The position numbers and the translations under genes were made by a program. A stretch of DNA of 39,719 nt from Candidatus Dactylopiibacterium carminicum (GTDB taxonomy: Bacteria; Pseudomonadota; Gammaproteobacteria; Burkholderiales; Rhodocyclaceae): assembly GCF_014736495.1 (NCBI RefSeq), contig NZ_MDUX01000031.1, positions 1-39,719 of the forward strand, written 5' to 3'. Of the stretch, positions 15,658 to 25,140 are shown piece by piece. The notes below the pieces were generated by a model, which saw nothing but the letters and a program-made list of their open reading frames with translations, was not told where the DNA came from and did not search any database. Each line of letters opens with the position of its first letter. Position 1 is the first letter of the stretch.

Positions 15658-17448
15658 TTACTTTTTCTTCTGCGGCGGCAGATCCGTGCAAGTCCCCTCG
15701 AAGACCTCGGCGGCCATCCCGATGGATTCACCCAGCGTCGGGTGCGGGTGAATGGTCTTGCCAATATCCACCGGATCGCAGCCCATTTCGATGGCCAGCG
15801 TGATCTCGCCGATCATGTCGCCTGCGTTGGGGCCAACGATGCCGCCACCGATGATGCGGTGGGTTTCCTCGTCGAAGATCAGCTTGGTGAAACCGTAGTC
15901 GCAGCCATTGGCAATTGCGCGGCCCGATGCGGCCCAGGGGAACTTGCCCACGCCGATCTTGCGGCCCTTGGCCTTGGCTTCAGCTTCGGTGACGCCCACC
16001 CAGGCCACTTCCGGCTCGGTATAGGCCACACCGGGAATGACCGAAGCGTCGAAGTAGGCCTTGTGACCGGCCGCAACTTCCGCTGCCACGTGAGCCTCAT
16101 GCACGCCCTTGTGCGCCAGCATGGGCTGACCCACGATGTCGCCGATGGCGAAGATGTGCGACACGTTGGTGCGCTGTTGCTTGTCGACCTGGATGAAGCC
16201 GCGATCGGTCACGAGCACCCCAGCCTTCTCGGCGCCGATCTTCTTGCCATTGGGGCTGCGCCCCACGGCAACCAGCACGAGGTCATATTTCTGTTCGACG
16301 TCCGGAGCCTGATCGCCTTCGAACTTCACCAGCACGCCGTCCGGACGGCAGGTCACACCCACCGTGCGCGTCTTCAGCATGATCTTGTCGAAACGCTGCA
16401 GGTTGCGCTTTTCCCAGACCTTGACGAGATCACGGTCGGCCCCCGGCATCAGGCCATCGCCCGCCTCGACCACATCGATGCGAGCGCCCAGCGTGGAATA
16501 CACGGTTGCCATTTCCAGACCGATGATGCCGCCACCGATGACCAGCATGCGCTTAGGCACGCCGCGCAACTCCAATGCGCCGGTGGAATCAACGATGCGC
16601 GGATCCTCGGGGATGAAGGGCAGCTTCACGACCGAGGAGCCGGCCGCGATGATGCACTTCTGGAACTTGATGACCTTTTTCTCGCCGGTACGCTTCTGAC
16701 CCTCACCGGCAGTCAGTTCGACTTCCAGATGATGCGGGTCGATGAAGTTGCCGTAGCCGCGCACGATATCGACCTTGCGCGCCTTGGCCATGCCGGTGAG
16801 GCCGGTGGTCAGCTTGTCGATGACCTTCTGCTTGTGCGAACGCAGGCGGTCGATGTCGATACGCGGCGCATCGAAGGCCACACCGACGTCGGCGAAATGT
16901 GCGGCTTCGTCGATCACGTTGGCCACGTGCAGCAGTGCCTTTGAGGGGATGCAACCGACGTTCAGACACACACCGCCCAGCGTTGCGAAACGCTCGACGA
17001 GCACGGTCTTCATGCCAAGGTCAGCGGAACGGAAGGCTGCCGAATAGCCACCAGGGCCAGCGCCGAGTACCAGCATCTCGCATTCGATATCCGCGCCACC
17101 ACTGTGCGAACCGGCAACCGGCGCCACGGCAACAGGCGCAGCAGCAGCCGGAGCTGTGGCCGCAGGTGCCTCGGCAGGCTTGGATTCCGCCGTCGCAGCA
17201 CCACCGGAGACGGCATCCAGCATCAGCAGCACGCTGCCTTCGGAAACGCGGTCACCCACCTTCACGGACACGGACTTGACCACGCCAGCGGCCGGTGCCG
17301 GCACATCCAGTGTGGCCTTGTCGGATTCCAGCGTAGCGATGGAGTCATCCACATTTACCGTGTCACCAGGCTTCACGAACAGCTCGATGACCGGCACATC
17401 CTTGAAATCCCCGATATCGGGGACCTTCACTTCGATCAATTGACTCAT
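15658..17448 (-). CDS. lpdA: Dihydrolipoyl dehydrogenase (E3) with N-terminal lipoyl domain
   Basis: E3 reoxidises the dihydrolipoyl arms of the pyruvate dehydrogenase complex and forms NADH. The 596-residue protein begins with a lipoyl domain (about 1-80, ESDKATLDVPAP with the modified Lys). An Ala/Pro/Val linker follows, and then the flavoprotein disulfide reductase core with GGVCLNVGCIPSK (redox cysteines) and the C-terminal HPHPTLGES dyad. The fused lipoyl domain is typical of the PDH-type E3 of betaproteobacteria. It follows aceF by 15 bases and is the last gene of the operon. Confidence 0.95.
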   Translation of the reverse strand: MSQLIEVKVPDIGDFKDVPVIELFVKPGDTVNVDDSIATLESDKATLDVPAPAAGVVKSVSVKVGDRVSEGSVLLMLDAVSGGAATAESKPAEAPAATAPAAAAPVAVAPVAGSHSGGADIECEMLVLGAGPGGYSAAFRSADLGMKTVLVERFATLGGVCLNVGCIPSKALLHVANVIDEAAHFADVGVAFDAPRIDIDRLRSHKQKVIDKLTTGLTGMAKARKVDIVRGYGNFIDPHHLEVELTAGEGQKRTGEKKVIKFQKCIIAAGSSVVKLPFIPEDPRIVDSTGALELRGVPKRMLVIGGGIIGLEMATVYSTLGARIDVVEAGDGLMPGADRDLVKVWEKRNLQRFDKIMLKTRTVGVTCRPDGVLVKFEGDQAPDVEQKYDLVLVAVGRSPNGKKIGAEKAGVLVTDRGFIQVDKQQRTNVSHIFAIGDIVGQPMLAHKGVHEAHVAAEVAAGHKAYFDASVIPGVAYTEPEVAWVGVTEAEAKAKGRKIGVGKFPWAASGRAIANGCDYGFTKLIFDEETHRIIGGGIVGPNAGDMIGEITLAIEMGCDPVDIGKTIHPHPTLGESIGMAAEVFEGTCTDLPPQKKK

Positions 17449-17463
17449 TGTTCAGTCCTCGCC

Positions 17464-19098
17464 TCAGAGCAGCACACGGCGGAAGTCCTGCAGCACGCCG
17501 GCAAAGTAGGCATTGAAGCGGGCAGCGGCAGCGCCGTCGATCACGCGGTGATCCCAGGACAGCGACAGCGGCAGGATCAGGCGCGGCACGAATTGCTTGC
17601 CGTCCCACACCGGCTTGGTGGCGGACTTGCACACGCCCATGATCGCCACTTCCGGCGCGTTGATAATCGGCGTGAAATAGGTACCGCCGATACCGCCCAG
17701 CGAACTGATGGAGAAGCAGCCACCCTGCATCTGGTCCGGCTTGAGTTTGCCGTCGCGGGCGAGCTTGGCCAGATCACCCATTTCCTTGGCGATCTCGATC
17801 ACGCCCTTCTGGTCGGCATTCTTGATCACCGGCACGACGAGACCGTTTGGTGTATCTGCCGCGAAACCGATGTTGTAGTACTGCTTCAGCACCAGGTTGT
17901 CGCCGTCGAGCGAGGCGTTGAACTCGGGGAACTTCTTCAGTGCGGCAACCGCAGCCTTGATCATGAAAGCCAGCATGGTGAGCTTGGTGCCAGACTTCTC
18001 CAGCTCCTTGTTCATCTGCACGCGGAAGGCTTCCAGCTCGGTGATGTCCGCATCATCATAGTTGGTGACGTGCGGAATCACCACCCAGTTGCGATGCAGG
18101 TTGGCCCCGGAAATCTTCTTGATGCGGGACAGCGGCTTGGTCTCGATCGCACCGAACTTGGTGAAATCGACCTTCGGCCAGGGCAGCAGCTCGATGCCGC
18201 CGATACCACCGCCGGCAGGTGCAGCCGCCGCCGGCACGCCGGAAGCCACCTGGGCGATGACGCCCTTGATGTAGTTCTGGACGTCTTCCTTGAGGATGCG
18301 CCCCTTCGGACCCGTGGCAGCCACCTTGGTGATGTCCACACCCAGTTCGCGCGCAAAACGGCGCACACCAGGGCTGGCATGGGATTGGGCCGGCGAAGCG
18401 GTTGCCACGGCTGCCGGCGCGGCAGCAACGGCAACTGGTGCGGGCGCAACGGTGGCAGCGGCCGGCGCGGGTGCGGCAGCAGCAGTTGCTGCGACCTGGG
18501 CCGGTGCGGCAGCAGCAGGCGCGCCTGCGCCCTCGAGGATGGCCAGCACGGCACCTTCGGCCACGCGGTCACCCACCTTCACGAGCACTTCCTTGACCAC
18601 GCCGGCGGCAGAAGCCGGCACTTCCATCGTGGCCTTGTCGGACTCCAGCGTAGCCACTGGCGCATCGACCACAATGGTATCGCCGACCTTGATCGATACC
18701 TCGATCACCGGCACATCCTTGAAGTCGCCGATATCGGGCACCTTGAGTTCGATGCGGCCGGCAGGCGCAGCAGCAGGGGCTGCTGCGGCAGGTGCAGGTG
18801 CGGCCGGCGCCGGCGCTGCAGCAGGCGCAGCCGCCGGAGCGGGCGCGGCAGCGGCACCTTCTGCTTCGAGCAGGACGACCACGGCACCTTCGCCGACACG
18901 GTCACCCACCTTGACCCTGACCTCCTTGACCACACCAGCAGCGGACGAAGGCACTTCCATCGTGGCCTTGTCGGACTCCAGCGTAACCAGGGGATCATCG
19001 ATCTTGACGGTGTCACCGGGCTTTACCGAAACCTCGATGACGGGAACATCCTTGAAGTCGCCGATATCCGGCACTTTCACTTCGATGAGTTGGCTCAT
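17464..19098 (-). CDS. aceF: Dihydrolipoamide acetyltransferase (E2) of pyruvate dehydrogenase
   Basis: E2 carries acetyl groups on its lipoyl arms from E1 to CoA and forms the core of the complex. The 544-residue protein has two lipoyl domains (about 1-80 and 118-195, each with ESDKATMEVP) joined by long Ala/Pro linkers. A peripheral-subunit-binding domain follows at about 248-285 (PGVRRFARELGVDITKV), then a catalytic domain with the SWDHRVIDGAAAARF active site near the C-terminus. A GGAG site precedes the ATG at 19098. The GC-rich linkers give long spurious frames on the opposite strand. Confidence 0.96.
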   Translation of the reverse strand: MSQLIEVKVPDIGDFKDVPVIEVSVKPGDTVKIDDPLVTLESDKATMEVPSSAAGVVKEVRVKVGDRVGEGAVVVLLEAEGAAAAPAPAAAPAAAPAPAAPAPAAAAPAAAPAGRIELKVPDIGDFKDVPVIEVSIKVGDTIVVDAPVATLESDKATMEVPASAAGVVKEVLVKVGDRVAEGAVLAILEGAGAPAAAAPAQVAATAAAAPAPAAATVAPAPVAVAAAPAAVATASPAQSHASPGVRRFARELGVDITKVAATGPKGRILKEDVQNYIKGVIAQVASGVPAAAAPAGGGIGGIELLPWPKVDFTKFGAIETKPLSRIKKISGANLHRNWVVIPHVTNYDDADITELEAFRVQMNKELEKSGTKLTMLAFMIKAAVAALKKFPEFNASLDGDNLVLKQYYNIGFAADTPNGLVVPVIKNADQKGVIEIAKEMGDLAKLARDGKLKPDQMQGGCFSISSLGGIGGTYFTPIINAPEVAIMGVCKSATKPVWDGKQFVPRLILPLSLSWDHRVIDGAAAARFNAYFAGVLQDFRRVLL

Positions 19099-19110
19099 TG
19101 TTTTTTCTCC

Positions 19111-19181
19111 GGGGGAAGGGCAAAGGGCGAAGGGGAAAGGGCGAAAATCTCACCCCCTTCTCCCTTCCCCCTTCTCCCCTC
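19111..19181. repeat. Inverted heptamer repeat between aceE and aceF
   Basis: Purine-rich 7-base units (AAGGGCA, AAGGGCG, AAGGGGA) run from 19111 to about 19147. Pyrimidine-rich 7-base units of the complementary type (CCCCCTT, CTCCCTT) run from about 19151 to 19181. The two arms can pair into a long imperfect hairpin filling most of the 92-base gap, which may affect mRNA stability or the ratio of E1 to E2. Confidence 0.65.
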
Positions 19182-19190
19182 ACTGATTCA

Positions 19191-21863
19191 TCAGGCGAAC
19201 AGCGGATTCGGCTTATTGACGTCAATGCCGTACTTGGCGATGGCCTCGGCCACCTTGGCACGCTCGATCTTGCCATCCTCGGCCAGCGCCGACAGGGCCG
19301 CCACGGTCACCCAATGGCGATCCACCTCGAAGTGGGCGCGCAGGGCTTCGCGGGTATCGGAACGGCCAAAGCCGTCGGTCCCCAGCACCACGTAGCGATT
19401 CGCCACGTAGGGGCGGATCTGCTCGGCATACAGGCGGATGTAGTCGGTTGCCGCGATGACTGGGCCTTGCGCCCCCTTCAGCTTCGCCGCCACATGGGAG
19501 AGGCGCTGAGTTTCCAGCGGATGCAGCATGTTCCAGCGTGCAGCGTCCTGACCGTCACGGGCCAGCTCGTTGAAGCTCGGCGCACCCCAGATGTCAGCTT
19601 CGACACCCCAGTCGGCCTTGAGCAGTTCAGCTGCAGCAATCACTTCGCGGAAGATCGTGCCCGACCCCAGCAGTTGCACACGCGGGCCCTTGCTCTTGGC
19701 ACCTTCGCGGAACTTGTACAGACCCTTGATGATGTCGGCTTCGGCACCTTCCGGCATGGCCGGGTGCTCGTAGTTCTCGTTCATCACCGTGATGTAGTAG
19801 TACACATCTTCCTGCTCGGCATACATGCGGCGCAGGCCGTCCTGGAAGATCACCGCGACTTCGTAGGCGAAGGTCGGGTCGTAGCTCACGCAGTTCGGAA
19901 TGGTATGCGTCAGCGCATGGCTATGGCCGTCTTCATGCTGCAGCCCCTCACCGTTCAGCGTGGTACGACCGGCCGTACCCCCGATCAGGAAGCCACGGGC
20001 ACGCGAATCGCCAGCCGCCCAGCACAGATCCATGGTGCGCTGCGGTCCGAACATCGAGTAGAAGATGTAGAACGGGATCATCGGCACGCCATGCGCCGAG
20101 TAGGCAGTGGCCGCGGCGATCCAGTCTGCCATGGCACCGGCTTCGTTGATGCCATCCTGCAGGACCTGACCGTCCTTCGACTCCTTGTAGAACATGAGCT
20201 GGTCATGGTCCTGGGGAATGTACTTCTGACCCTCCTGGTTCCAGATGCCGTACTGGCGGAACATGCCTTCCATGCCGAAGGTACGGGATTCATCCACGAC
20301 AATGGGCACCACGTGCTTGCCGATCTGTTTGTCCTTCAGGATGGTATTGAAGATGCGTACCAGCGCCATCGTGGAAGAGAACTCGCGGCCTTCACCCGAG
20401 GCCTTCAGCTGTGCATCGAAAGCACTCAGGGCAGGCACGGCCAGCGCAGCAGCCTTGCGACGGCGGGCAGGCAGATAGCCACCCAGCGCTGCACGGCGCT
20501 CGCGCATGTAGTTCAACTCGGGCGAACCCTCCTCGAACTTGATAAGGGGCATTTTCTCCAGGTCTTCATCGGAGACCGGGATATGGAAGCGATCGCGGAA
20601 GGCACGCAGCGCATCCAACGACATCTTCTTCTGCTGGTGGCTGGTGTTCTGCGCTTCGCCGGATTCACCCATGCCGAAACCCTTGACGGTCTTGGCCAGG
20701 ATCAGCGTCGGCTGCCCCTTGGTTTCAACGGCAGCCTTGTAAGCCGCAAAGACCTTGGTCAGATCGTGACCGCCGCGGTTGAGCTTCCAGATGTCCTCAT
20801 CGCTCCAGTCGGCGACGAGTTCTTTGAGTTCGGGCGTATTGAAGAAGTGTTCGCGCACCCAGGCGCCGTTCTTCGACTTGTAGGTCTGGTATTCGCCATC
20901 GACCACCTCGAGCATGCGTTTCTTCAGCAGCCCCTTGGTGTCACGCGCGAACAGGGCATCCCAGTTCGAGCCCCACAGCAGCTTGATGACATTCCAGCCA
21001 GCACCACGGAATTCGGCCTCCAGCTCCTGGATCACGCTGCCGTTGCCGCGCACCGGACCATCCAGGCGTTGCAGGTTACAGTTGATGACGAAGATCAGGT
21101 TGTCCAGTTTCTCGCGGGAAGCAAGGCTGATCGCGCCACGCGATTCGACCTCGTCCATCTCGCCGTCGCCCAGGAAGGCCCACACCTTGCGACCTTCGTT
21201 GTTCTGGATGCCGCGATCCTGCAGGTACTTCATGAAACGGGCCTGGTAGATGGCCTGCAGCGGCCCCAGGCCCATGGAGACGGTCGGGAACTGCCAGAAA
21301 TCCGGCATCAGCCAGGGGTGCGGATAGGAAGACAGCCCCTTGCCATTGGTTTCCTGACGGAAGCCGTCCAGTTGTTCTTCGGTCAGCCGCCCCAGCAGGT
21401 AGGCACGGGCGTAGATACCGGGAATGGAGTGGCCCTGGAAGAAGATCAGATCGCCTTCCTGGTTTTCGGTAGGCGCCTTCCAGAACCAGTTGAAGCCGAC
21501 GTCGTACAGCGTGGCGGAGGAAGCGTAGGAAGCAATATGACCGCCGACGTTGGTGTGCTTGTTGGCGCGCACCACCATGGCCATGGCATTCCAGCGCAGA
21601 TAAGCCTGGATGCGCAATTCGATTTCGGGATCACCGGGGTAGGGCGGCTGATCAGCCGTGGTGATGGTATTTCGGTACAGCGTGTTGCCATTGTGAGGAA
21701 CCACCACGCCGGCGTCGCGCATCTCTTCGACCAGGCGCTCAACCAGGTAACGCGCGCGCTCGGGGCCTTCCTTGGCCACCACGGCATCGAGGGACTCCAG
21801 CCATTCCTGAGTCTCCTGCAGGTCTGTGTCGGCCTGCAGAAGTACATGCGGCACTACTGCCAT
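19191..21863 (-). CDS. aceE: Pyruvate dehydrogenase E1 component, homodimeric
   Basis: E1 decarboxylates pyruvate with thiamine diphosphate and acetylates the E2 lipoyl groups. The 890-residue protein is the single-chain AceE type. The thiamine-binding motif reads GDGEMDE ... LDNLIFVINCNLQ, and the segments GHSIPGIYARAYLLGRL and HEDGHSHALTHTIPNC are also characteristic. Length agrees with gammaproteobacterial and betaproteobacterial AceE. An AAGGAG site precedes the ATG at 21863. It is the first gene of the aceE-aceF-lpdA operon, with a leader of about 115 bases that contains a terminator-like hairpin. Confidence 0.97.
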   Translation of the reverse strand: MAVVPHVLLQADTDLQETQEWLESLDAVVAKEGPERARYLVERLVEEMRDAGVVVPHNGNTLYRNTITTADQPPYPGDPEIELRIQAYLRWNAMAMVVRANKHTNVGGHIASYASSATLYDVGFNWFWKAPTENQEGDLIFFQGHSIPGIYARAYLLGRLTEEQLDGFRQETNGKGLSSYPHPWLMPDFWQFPTVSMGLGPLQAIYQARFMKYLQDRGIQNNEGRKVWAFLGDGEMDEVESRGAISLASREKLDNLIFVINCNLQRLDGPVRGNGSVIQELEAEFRGAGWNVIKLLWGSNWDALFARDTKGLLKKRMLEVVDGEYQTYKSKNGAWVREHFFNTPELKELVADWSDEDIWKLNRGGHDLTKVFAAYKAAVETKGQPTLILAKTVKGFGMGESGEAQNTSHQQKKMSLDALRAFRDRFHIPVSDEDLEKMPLIKFEEGSPELNYMRERRAALGGYLPARRRKAAALAVPALSAFDAQLKASGEGREFSSTMALVRIFNTILKDKQIGKHVVPIVVDESRTFGMEGMFRQYGIWNQEGQKYIPQDHDQLMFYKESKDGQVLQDGINEAGAMADWIAAATAYSAHGVPMIPFYIFYSMFGPQRTMDLCWAAGDSRARGFLIGGTAGRTTLNGEGLQHEDGHSHALTHTIPNCVSYDPTFAYEVAVIFQDGLRRMYAEQEDVYYYITVMNENYEHPAMPEGAEADIIKGLYKFREGAKSKGPRVQLLGSGTIFREVIAAAELLKADWGVEADIWGAPSFNELARDGQDAARWNMLHPLETQRLSHVAAKLKGAQGPVIAATDYIRLYAEQIRPYVANRYVVLGTDGFGRSDTREALRAHFEVDRHWVTVAALSALAEDGKIERAKVAEAIAKYGIDVNKPNPLFA

Positions 21864-21937
21864 ATTTTTCTCTCCTTACCAGGGGTTTCGGCACCAAAAC
21901 CAGGCAATCCGGCATGGCACCGGGCGATCAAGGCCAG

Positions 21938-21963
21938 AAAAAAGGCGGGTCTGTGACGCCGCC
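21938..21963 (-). terminator. Terminator-like hairpin in the aceE leader
   Basis: On the minus strand GGCGG (21963-21959), a 10-base loop and CCGCC (21948-21944) are followed by six T. It lies about 75 bases upstream of the aceE ATG and downstream of the predicted -10 box. No gene ends here on this strand, so an attenuator is plausible, although the stem is only 5 bp. Confidence 0.5.
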
Positions 21964-21984
21964 TGTCTGGACACTGAACATCGG

Positions 21985-21990
21985 ATTATA
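21985..21990 (-). promoter_or_regulatory. -10 box of the aceE operon
   Basis: An exact TATAAT on the minus strand about 120 bases before the aceE ATG. No close match to TTGACA was found at 16-18 bases; TTGCCA lies too far upstream (about 21 bases). Activator dependence is therefore possible. Confidence 0.45.
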
Positions 21991-22267
21991 AGGCCGCGAC
22001 AGCCGCATAACTGGCAAAACTACAGCTCCCGGGGGCTCAGAGCCTGATTTTCGCGCGCAACCTCGATGCCCCAATATAAAACATGCCCCAAACCCATGCA
22101 ATGACAAGGGTGCATCAAATTTCATAACCGCCCCATAAAAAAACCTGACAAATCAGCATGTTGCAGCGCACAAAAATCGACCGTAATGACAAAGCAATAA
22201 CCGCGAGACATTCATGCACCAAGCCTGTTGCTGCTAGGGAACACCCCGGGCGCAGCAAAGCCGGCAC

Positions 22268-24400
22268 ATGCGTGATAATGCGAAATTCAACTGTACACCG
22301 TCCATTGCAAGGATGACGCCTCGCCCCACTCCGCGTCCGGGATCCCGCTCCCTGCTGCCAGCCGTCCTTGTCGTCGTGCTGGCTGCGTTCCTTGGCGTCG
22401 TCTGGTTCGTCACCCAGGGCGAGCCCCTGCCTGGCACTTATTTCGCGCCGGAACGCTCCAGCGTGGTGGCCGTGGTCGTGCTGGTCAGCACGGCAGCCTG
22501 GGGCGTCTGGCTCGCCAGCCAGCAGCGACAGCGCGTAGGGGAGGTGGAAGAAGAACGCGATCTGTTCTTCACGCTGTCACTGGACATCTTCTGCGTGCTC
22601 AGCGCGGATGGTCGCTTCGAACGCGTGAATCCCGCGATTCTCAATACGCTCGGCCTGAAACCGGAGAATCTCGTGGAAGGCAGCTCGCTGCTGGATCTGG
22701 TGCATGCCGACGATACCCGTCTGGTTTCACGCGGTCTGGCTGCCCTAGAGGCCGGGCACCCGGCACGATTCGAAGTGCGTTGCCGTTGCGGTGACGGCAG
22801 TTGGCGCTGGCTCAACTGGAGCGCCACGCCGACACCGGAAGAGGGGCAGATCTACGCGGTAGCCCACGATGTCACTGGACGCAAGCACACCGAAGAAGCT
22901 CTGCGGGCGGAATCCGCTTTCCGCACAGCCATGGAAGATTCGGTACTCACCGGCCTGCGCGCCATCGACGCCGAGGGACGCATCATCTACGTCAACCGTG
23001 CGTTCTGCGAGCTGGTTGGCTGGCCGCTGGCCGACCTGCTGCACAAACGCCCTCCGTTCCCCTACTGGGACGAATCGGATGCCAGCCAGAACGAAGCCAA
23101 GCTCGGCGTCTGCCTCGAAGGCAAAGCCCCCTCCGAAGGCATGGAGCTGCGCATCCGCAGACGCGATGGCAAACGCCGCGATGTGCGCCTGCACGTTTCT
23201 CCGCTGATCGACGCGCATGGTGATCAGACCGGCTGGATGACGGCGATGACCGACATCAGGGAACAGAAGCGCGCACGCAACGAACTCCAGGCGGCCAATG
23301 AACGTATCACCACAGTGCTTGATGGACTGGATTCACTGGTCTTCGTTACCGACATTGCCAGCAACGAAGTGCTCTATACCAATCTGGCCTGTGCCCACCA
23401 GATTGCGCTGGGAGGCGCAAACCCGGTGGTCCCCAACCCCGACCCGGTCGACTACCCCCTGGATCCGGCGACGCTGACCAAGAAGGATCTCCCCTGCGAA
23501 CTCTTCGACGGTGAGCTTCAGCACCCCAGGACAGGCCAGTGGTTCCATCTGCGCGAACGCGCGCTGCGCTGGGTTGACGGTCGCATCGCCCGCCTGGCCG
23601 TGGCCACCGATATCACCGCGATGCGCCGCGCCGAGGAGGTCACGCGCGAACAGGAAGCCAGCCTCGCACGCACCTCGCGGCTGATCACCATGGGTGAAAT
23701 GGCTTCTACGCTGGCGCACGAGCTGAACCAGCCGCTATCCGCCATCTCGAACTACAGCAAGGGCTGCGTCAATCGCCTGCGCAGCGGTCAATACAAGATC
23801 GAGGACATCCTCGGCGCCATGGACAAGGCTGCCACGCAAGCCGCCCGCGCTGGCGAGATCGTGCGCCGGGTGCGCGATTTCGTCCGCAAGAGCGAGCCGC
23901 GCCGCAGCATGGTCAGCTTGGCCCAGATCACCGAAGACGCGCTGGGCATCGCGGGCATCGAGGTCCGCCGGCTGGGGGCACGCGTCAGCACCCGGATTCC
24001 CCCTGACTTGCCGGAAGTGCTGGCCGACCGCATCATGATTGAGCAGGTGTTGATGAACCTGGTGCGCAACGCGGCCGAAGCCATGCAAGAAGTGCCGATG
24101 GAGCAGCGCCAGATCACCATCGGAGCACAATTGCACGAAGACAGCATAGAGATGATGGTTGCCGACCGCGGCTGTGGCATCAGCCCTGAAAACCAGGCCA
24201 ACCTGTTCTCGCCCTTCTTCACCACCAAGCCCGATGACATGGGCATGGGATTGAACATTTGCCGCTCCATCATCGAATTCCACAAGGGACGCCTGTGGAT
24301 CGAAGACAATCCGCCCGGCGGCACCATTTTCAGATTCACGCTACCTCTGGAGAACGACCTTGAACCTGAACCACGCGAACAAGACACCAGCCCCGCTTGA
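22268..24400 (+). CDS. PAS-domain sensor histidine kinase, FixL-like
   Basis: A membrane-bound sensor kinase of up to 710 aa. After two hydrophobic helices (about 29-48 and 65-83) come three PAS or PAS-like regions at about 97-205, 215-332 and 340-452. The HisKA domain with TLAHELNQPLSAI (phospho-acceptor H484) and an HATPase_c domain follow: N-box NLVRNAAEAM, G1 DRGCGI, F-box FSPFFTTK, G2 GMGMGL. The H-box type is that of FixL/DctB-like kinases. No heme-binding PAS motif could be confirmed, so oxygen sensing is not claimed. The ATG at 22313 (15 codons later) is an alternative start. The 3' end overlaps the response regulator gene by 41 bases. Confidence 0.88.
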   Translation: MRDNAKFNCTPSIARMTPRPTPRPGSRSLLPAVLVVVLAAFLGVVWFVTQGEPLPGTYFAPERSSVVAVVVLVSTAAWGVWLASQQRQRVGEVEEERDLFFTLSLDIFCVLSADGRFERVNPAILNTLGLKPENLVEGSSLLDLVHADDTRLVSRGLAALEAGHPARFEVRCRCGDGSWRWLNWSATPTPEEGQIYAVAHDVTGRKHTEEALRAESAFRTAMEDSVLTGLRAIDAEGRIIYVNRAFCELVGWPLADLLHKRPPFPYWDESDASQNEAKLGVCLEGKAPSEGMELRIRRRDGKRRDVRLHVSPLIDAHGDQTGWMTAMTDIREQKRARNELQAANERITTVLDGLDSLVFVTDIASNEVLYTNLACAHQIALGGANPVVPNPDPVDYPLDPATLTKKDLPCELFDGELQHPRTGQWFHLRERALRWVDGRIARLAVATDITAMRRAEEVTREQEASLARTSRLITMGEMASTLAHELNQPLSAISNYSKGCVNRLRSGQYKIEDILGAMDKAATQAARAGEIVRRVRDFVRKSEPRRSMVSLAQITEDALGIAGIEVRRLGARVSTRIPPDLPEVLADRIMIEQVLMNLVRNAAEAMQEVPMEQRQITIGAQLHEDSIEMMVADRGCGISPENQANLFSPFFTTKPDDMGMGLNICRSIIEFHKGRLWIEDNPPGGTIFRFTLPLENDLEPEPREQDTSPA

Positions 24401-25007
24401 ACAGCTCGTCTACATCGTCGATGACGATGAGGCGCTGCGCGACTCGCTGATCTGGCTGCTCGAATCCGCCGGCCTCAAGGCTCAGGCCTTCGATTCCGCC
24501 GAAACCTTTCTGACGGCCTGGAGCGACAGCATGAGCGGCTGCCTGGTACTGGACATCCGCATGCCTGGTATGAGCGGACTGGAACTGCATGAAAGGCTCA
24601 ACGCCATGCATTCCACACTGCCGGTGATCTTCATCACTGGTCACGGCGACGTGCCGATGGCGGTCTCGGCCCTGAAGAAGGGCGCGGCCGACTTCATTGA
24701 GAAGCCGTTCAACGACTACGACATGATCAATCTGATCCAGAACGCGCTGATCACTGATCGCAAACGCCACGATGCACGCGCCCAGGAAGCCGATGCACAG
24801 CGCCGTATCGAAGCGCTCACGCCACGCGAGCGCGAAGTACTGGAACTGATCGTCGCCGGCCGGCTCAACAAGCAGATTGCCGACGATCTAGGCATCAGCA
24901 TCAAGACCGTGGAAGTACATCGCGCCCGGGTGATGGAAAAGATGGGCGTACACTCGCTGGCCGAACTGGTCCAGCACGTGATGATCACATCCCCGAAGGA
25001 TGAATAG
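24360..25007 (+). CDS. FixJ-family two-component response regulator
   Basis: A 215-residue transcription regulator with an N-terminal receiver domain: acidic D21-D23, phospho-acceptor D65 in VLDIRMPG, and K115 in IEKPF. The C-terminal LuxR-type helix-turn-helix reads LTPREREVLELIVAGRLNKQIADDLGISIKTVEVHR. The receiver and linker resemble the FixJ/StyR/TodT group. It starts with TTG behind a GGAG site inside the kinase gene, so the two are made in a coupled fashion and almost certainly form a pair. Targets are unknown. The position back-to-back with the aceE operon makes that operon a candidate target. Confidence 0.92.
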   Translation: MNLNHANKTPAPLEQLVYIVDDDEALRDSLIWLLESAGLKAQAFDSAETFLTAWSDSMSGCLVLDIRMPGMSGLELHERLNAMHSTLPVIFITGHGDVPMAVSALKKGAADFIEKPFNDYDMINLIQNALITDRKRHDARAQEADAQRRIEALTPREREVLELIVAGRLNKQIADDLGISIKTVEVHRARVMEKMGVHSLAELVQHVMITSPKDE

Positions 25008-25140
25008 GGGAAACTCAGTTTCATGCTGCACCGCGCATGCGGCTTTGCATTCAAGCGTAGAACAAGGCGGGGAACTGCAGGCAGTGCAGTAAGCACGGCA
25101 ATGCGCCCAACACGGTTATGCGTTTGAAGGCAAGGCCGTA

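Larger units (their letters stand above)
21864..22267. other. Divergent control region aceE / sensor kinase
   Basis: About 400 bases separate aceE (minus) and the sensor kinase gene (plus). It holds the aceE leader with a terminator-like hairpin (21938-21963) and a good -10 box for aceE (21985-21990). The stretch from about 22060 to 22210 is richer in A and T than the surroundings and probably contains the kinase promoter, for which I saw no clear hexamers. No small ORF or structured RNA family was recognised. Confidence 0.5.

Noticed and set aside
17104..21956. Very long plus-strand open frames (763 and 952 codons) opposite lpdA, aceF and aceE
   Set aside because: They mirror the codon structure of well-supported genes on the other strand, are His/Gln/Arg-rich without family likeness, and have no ribosome sites. 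They are GC-rich shadow frames.
22172..22188. TGT...ACA-like site upstream of the sensor kinase
   Set aside because: The spacing is 8, not 10, and no GG-N10-GC promoter was found nearby, so NifA control is not supported.
22268..24400. Oxygen-sensing FixL proper
   Set aside because: The kinase core is FixL-like, but I could not identify the heme-ligand histidine context in any of its PAS regions.
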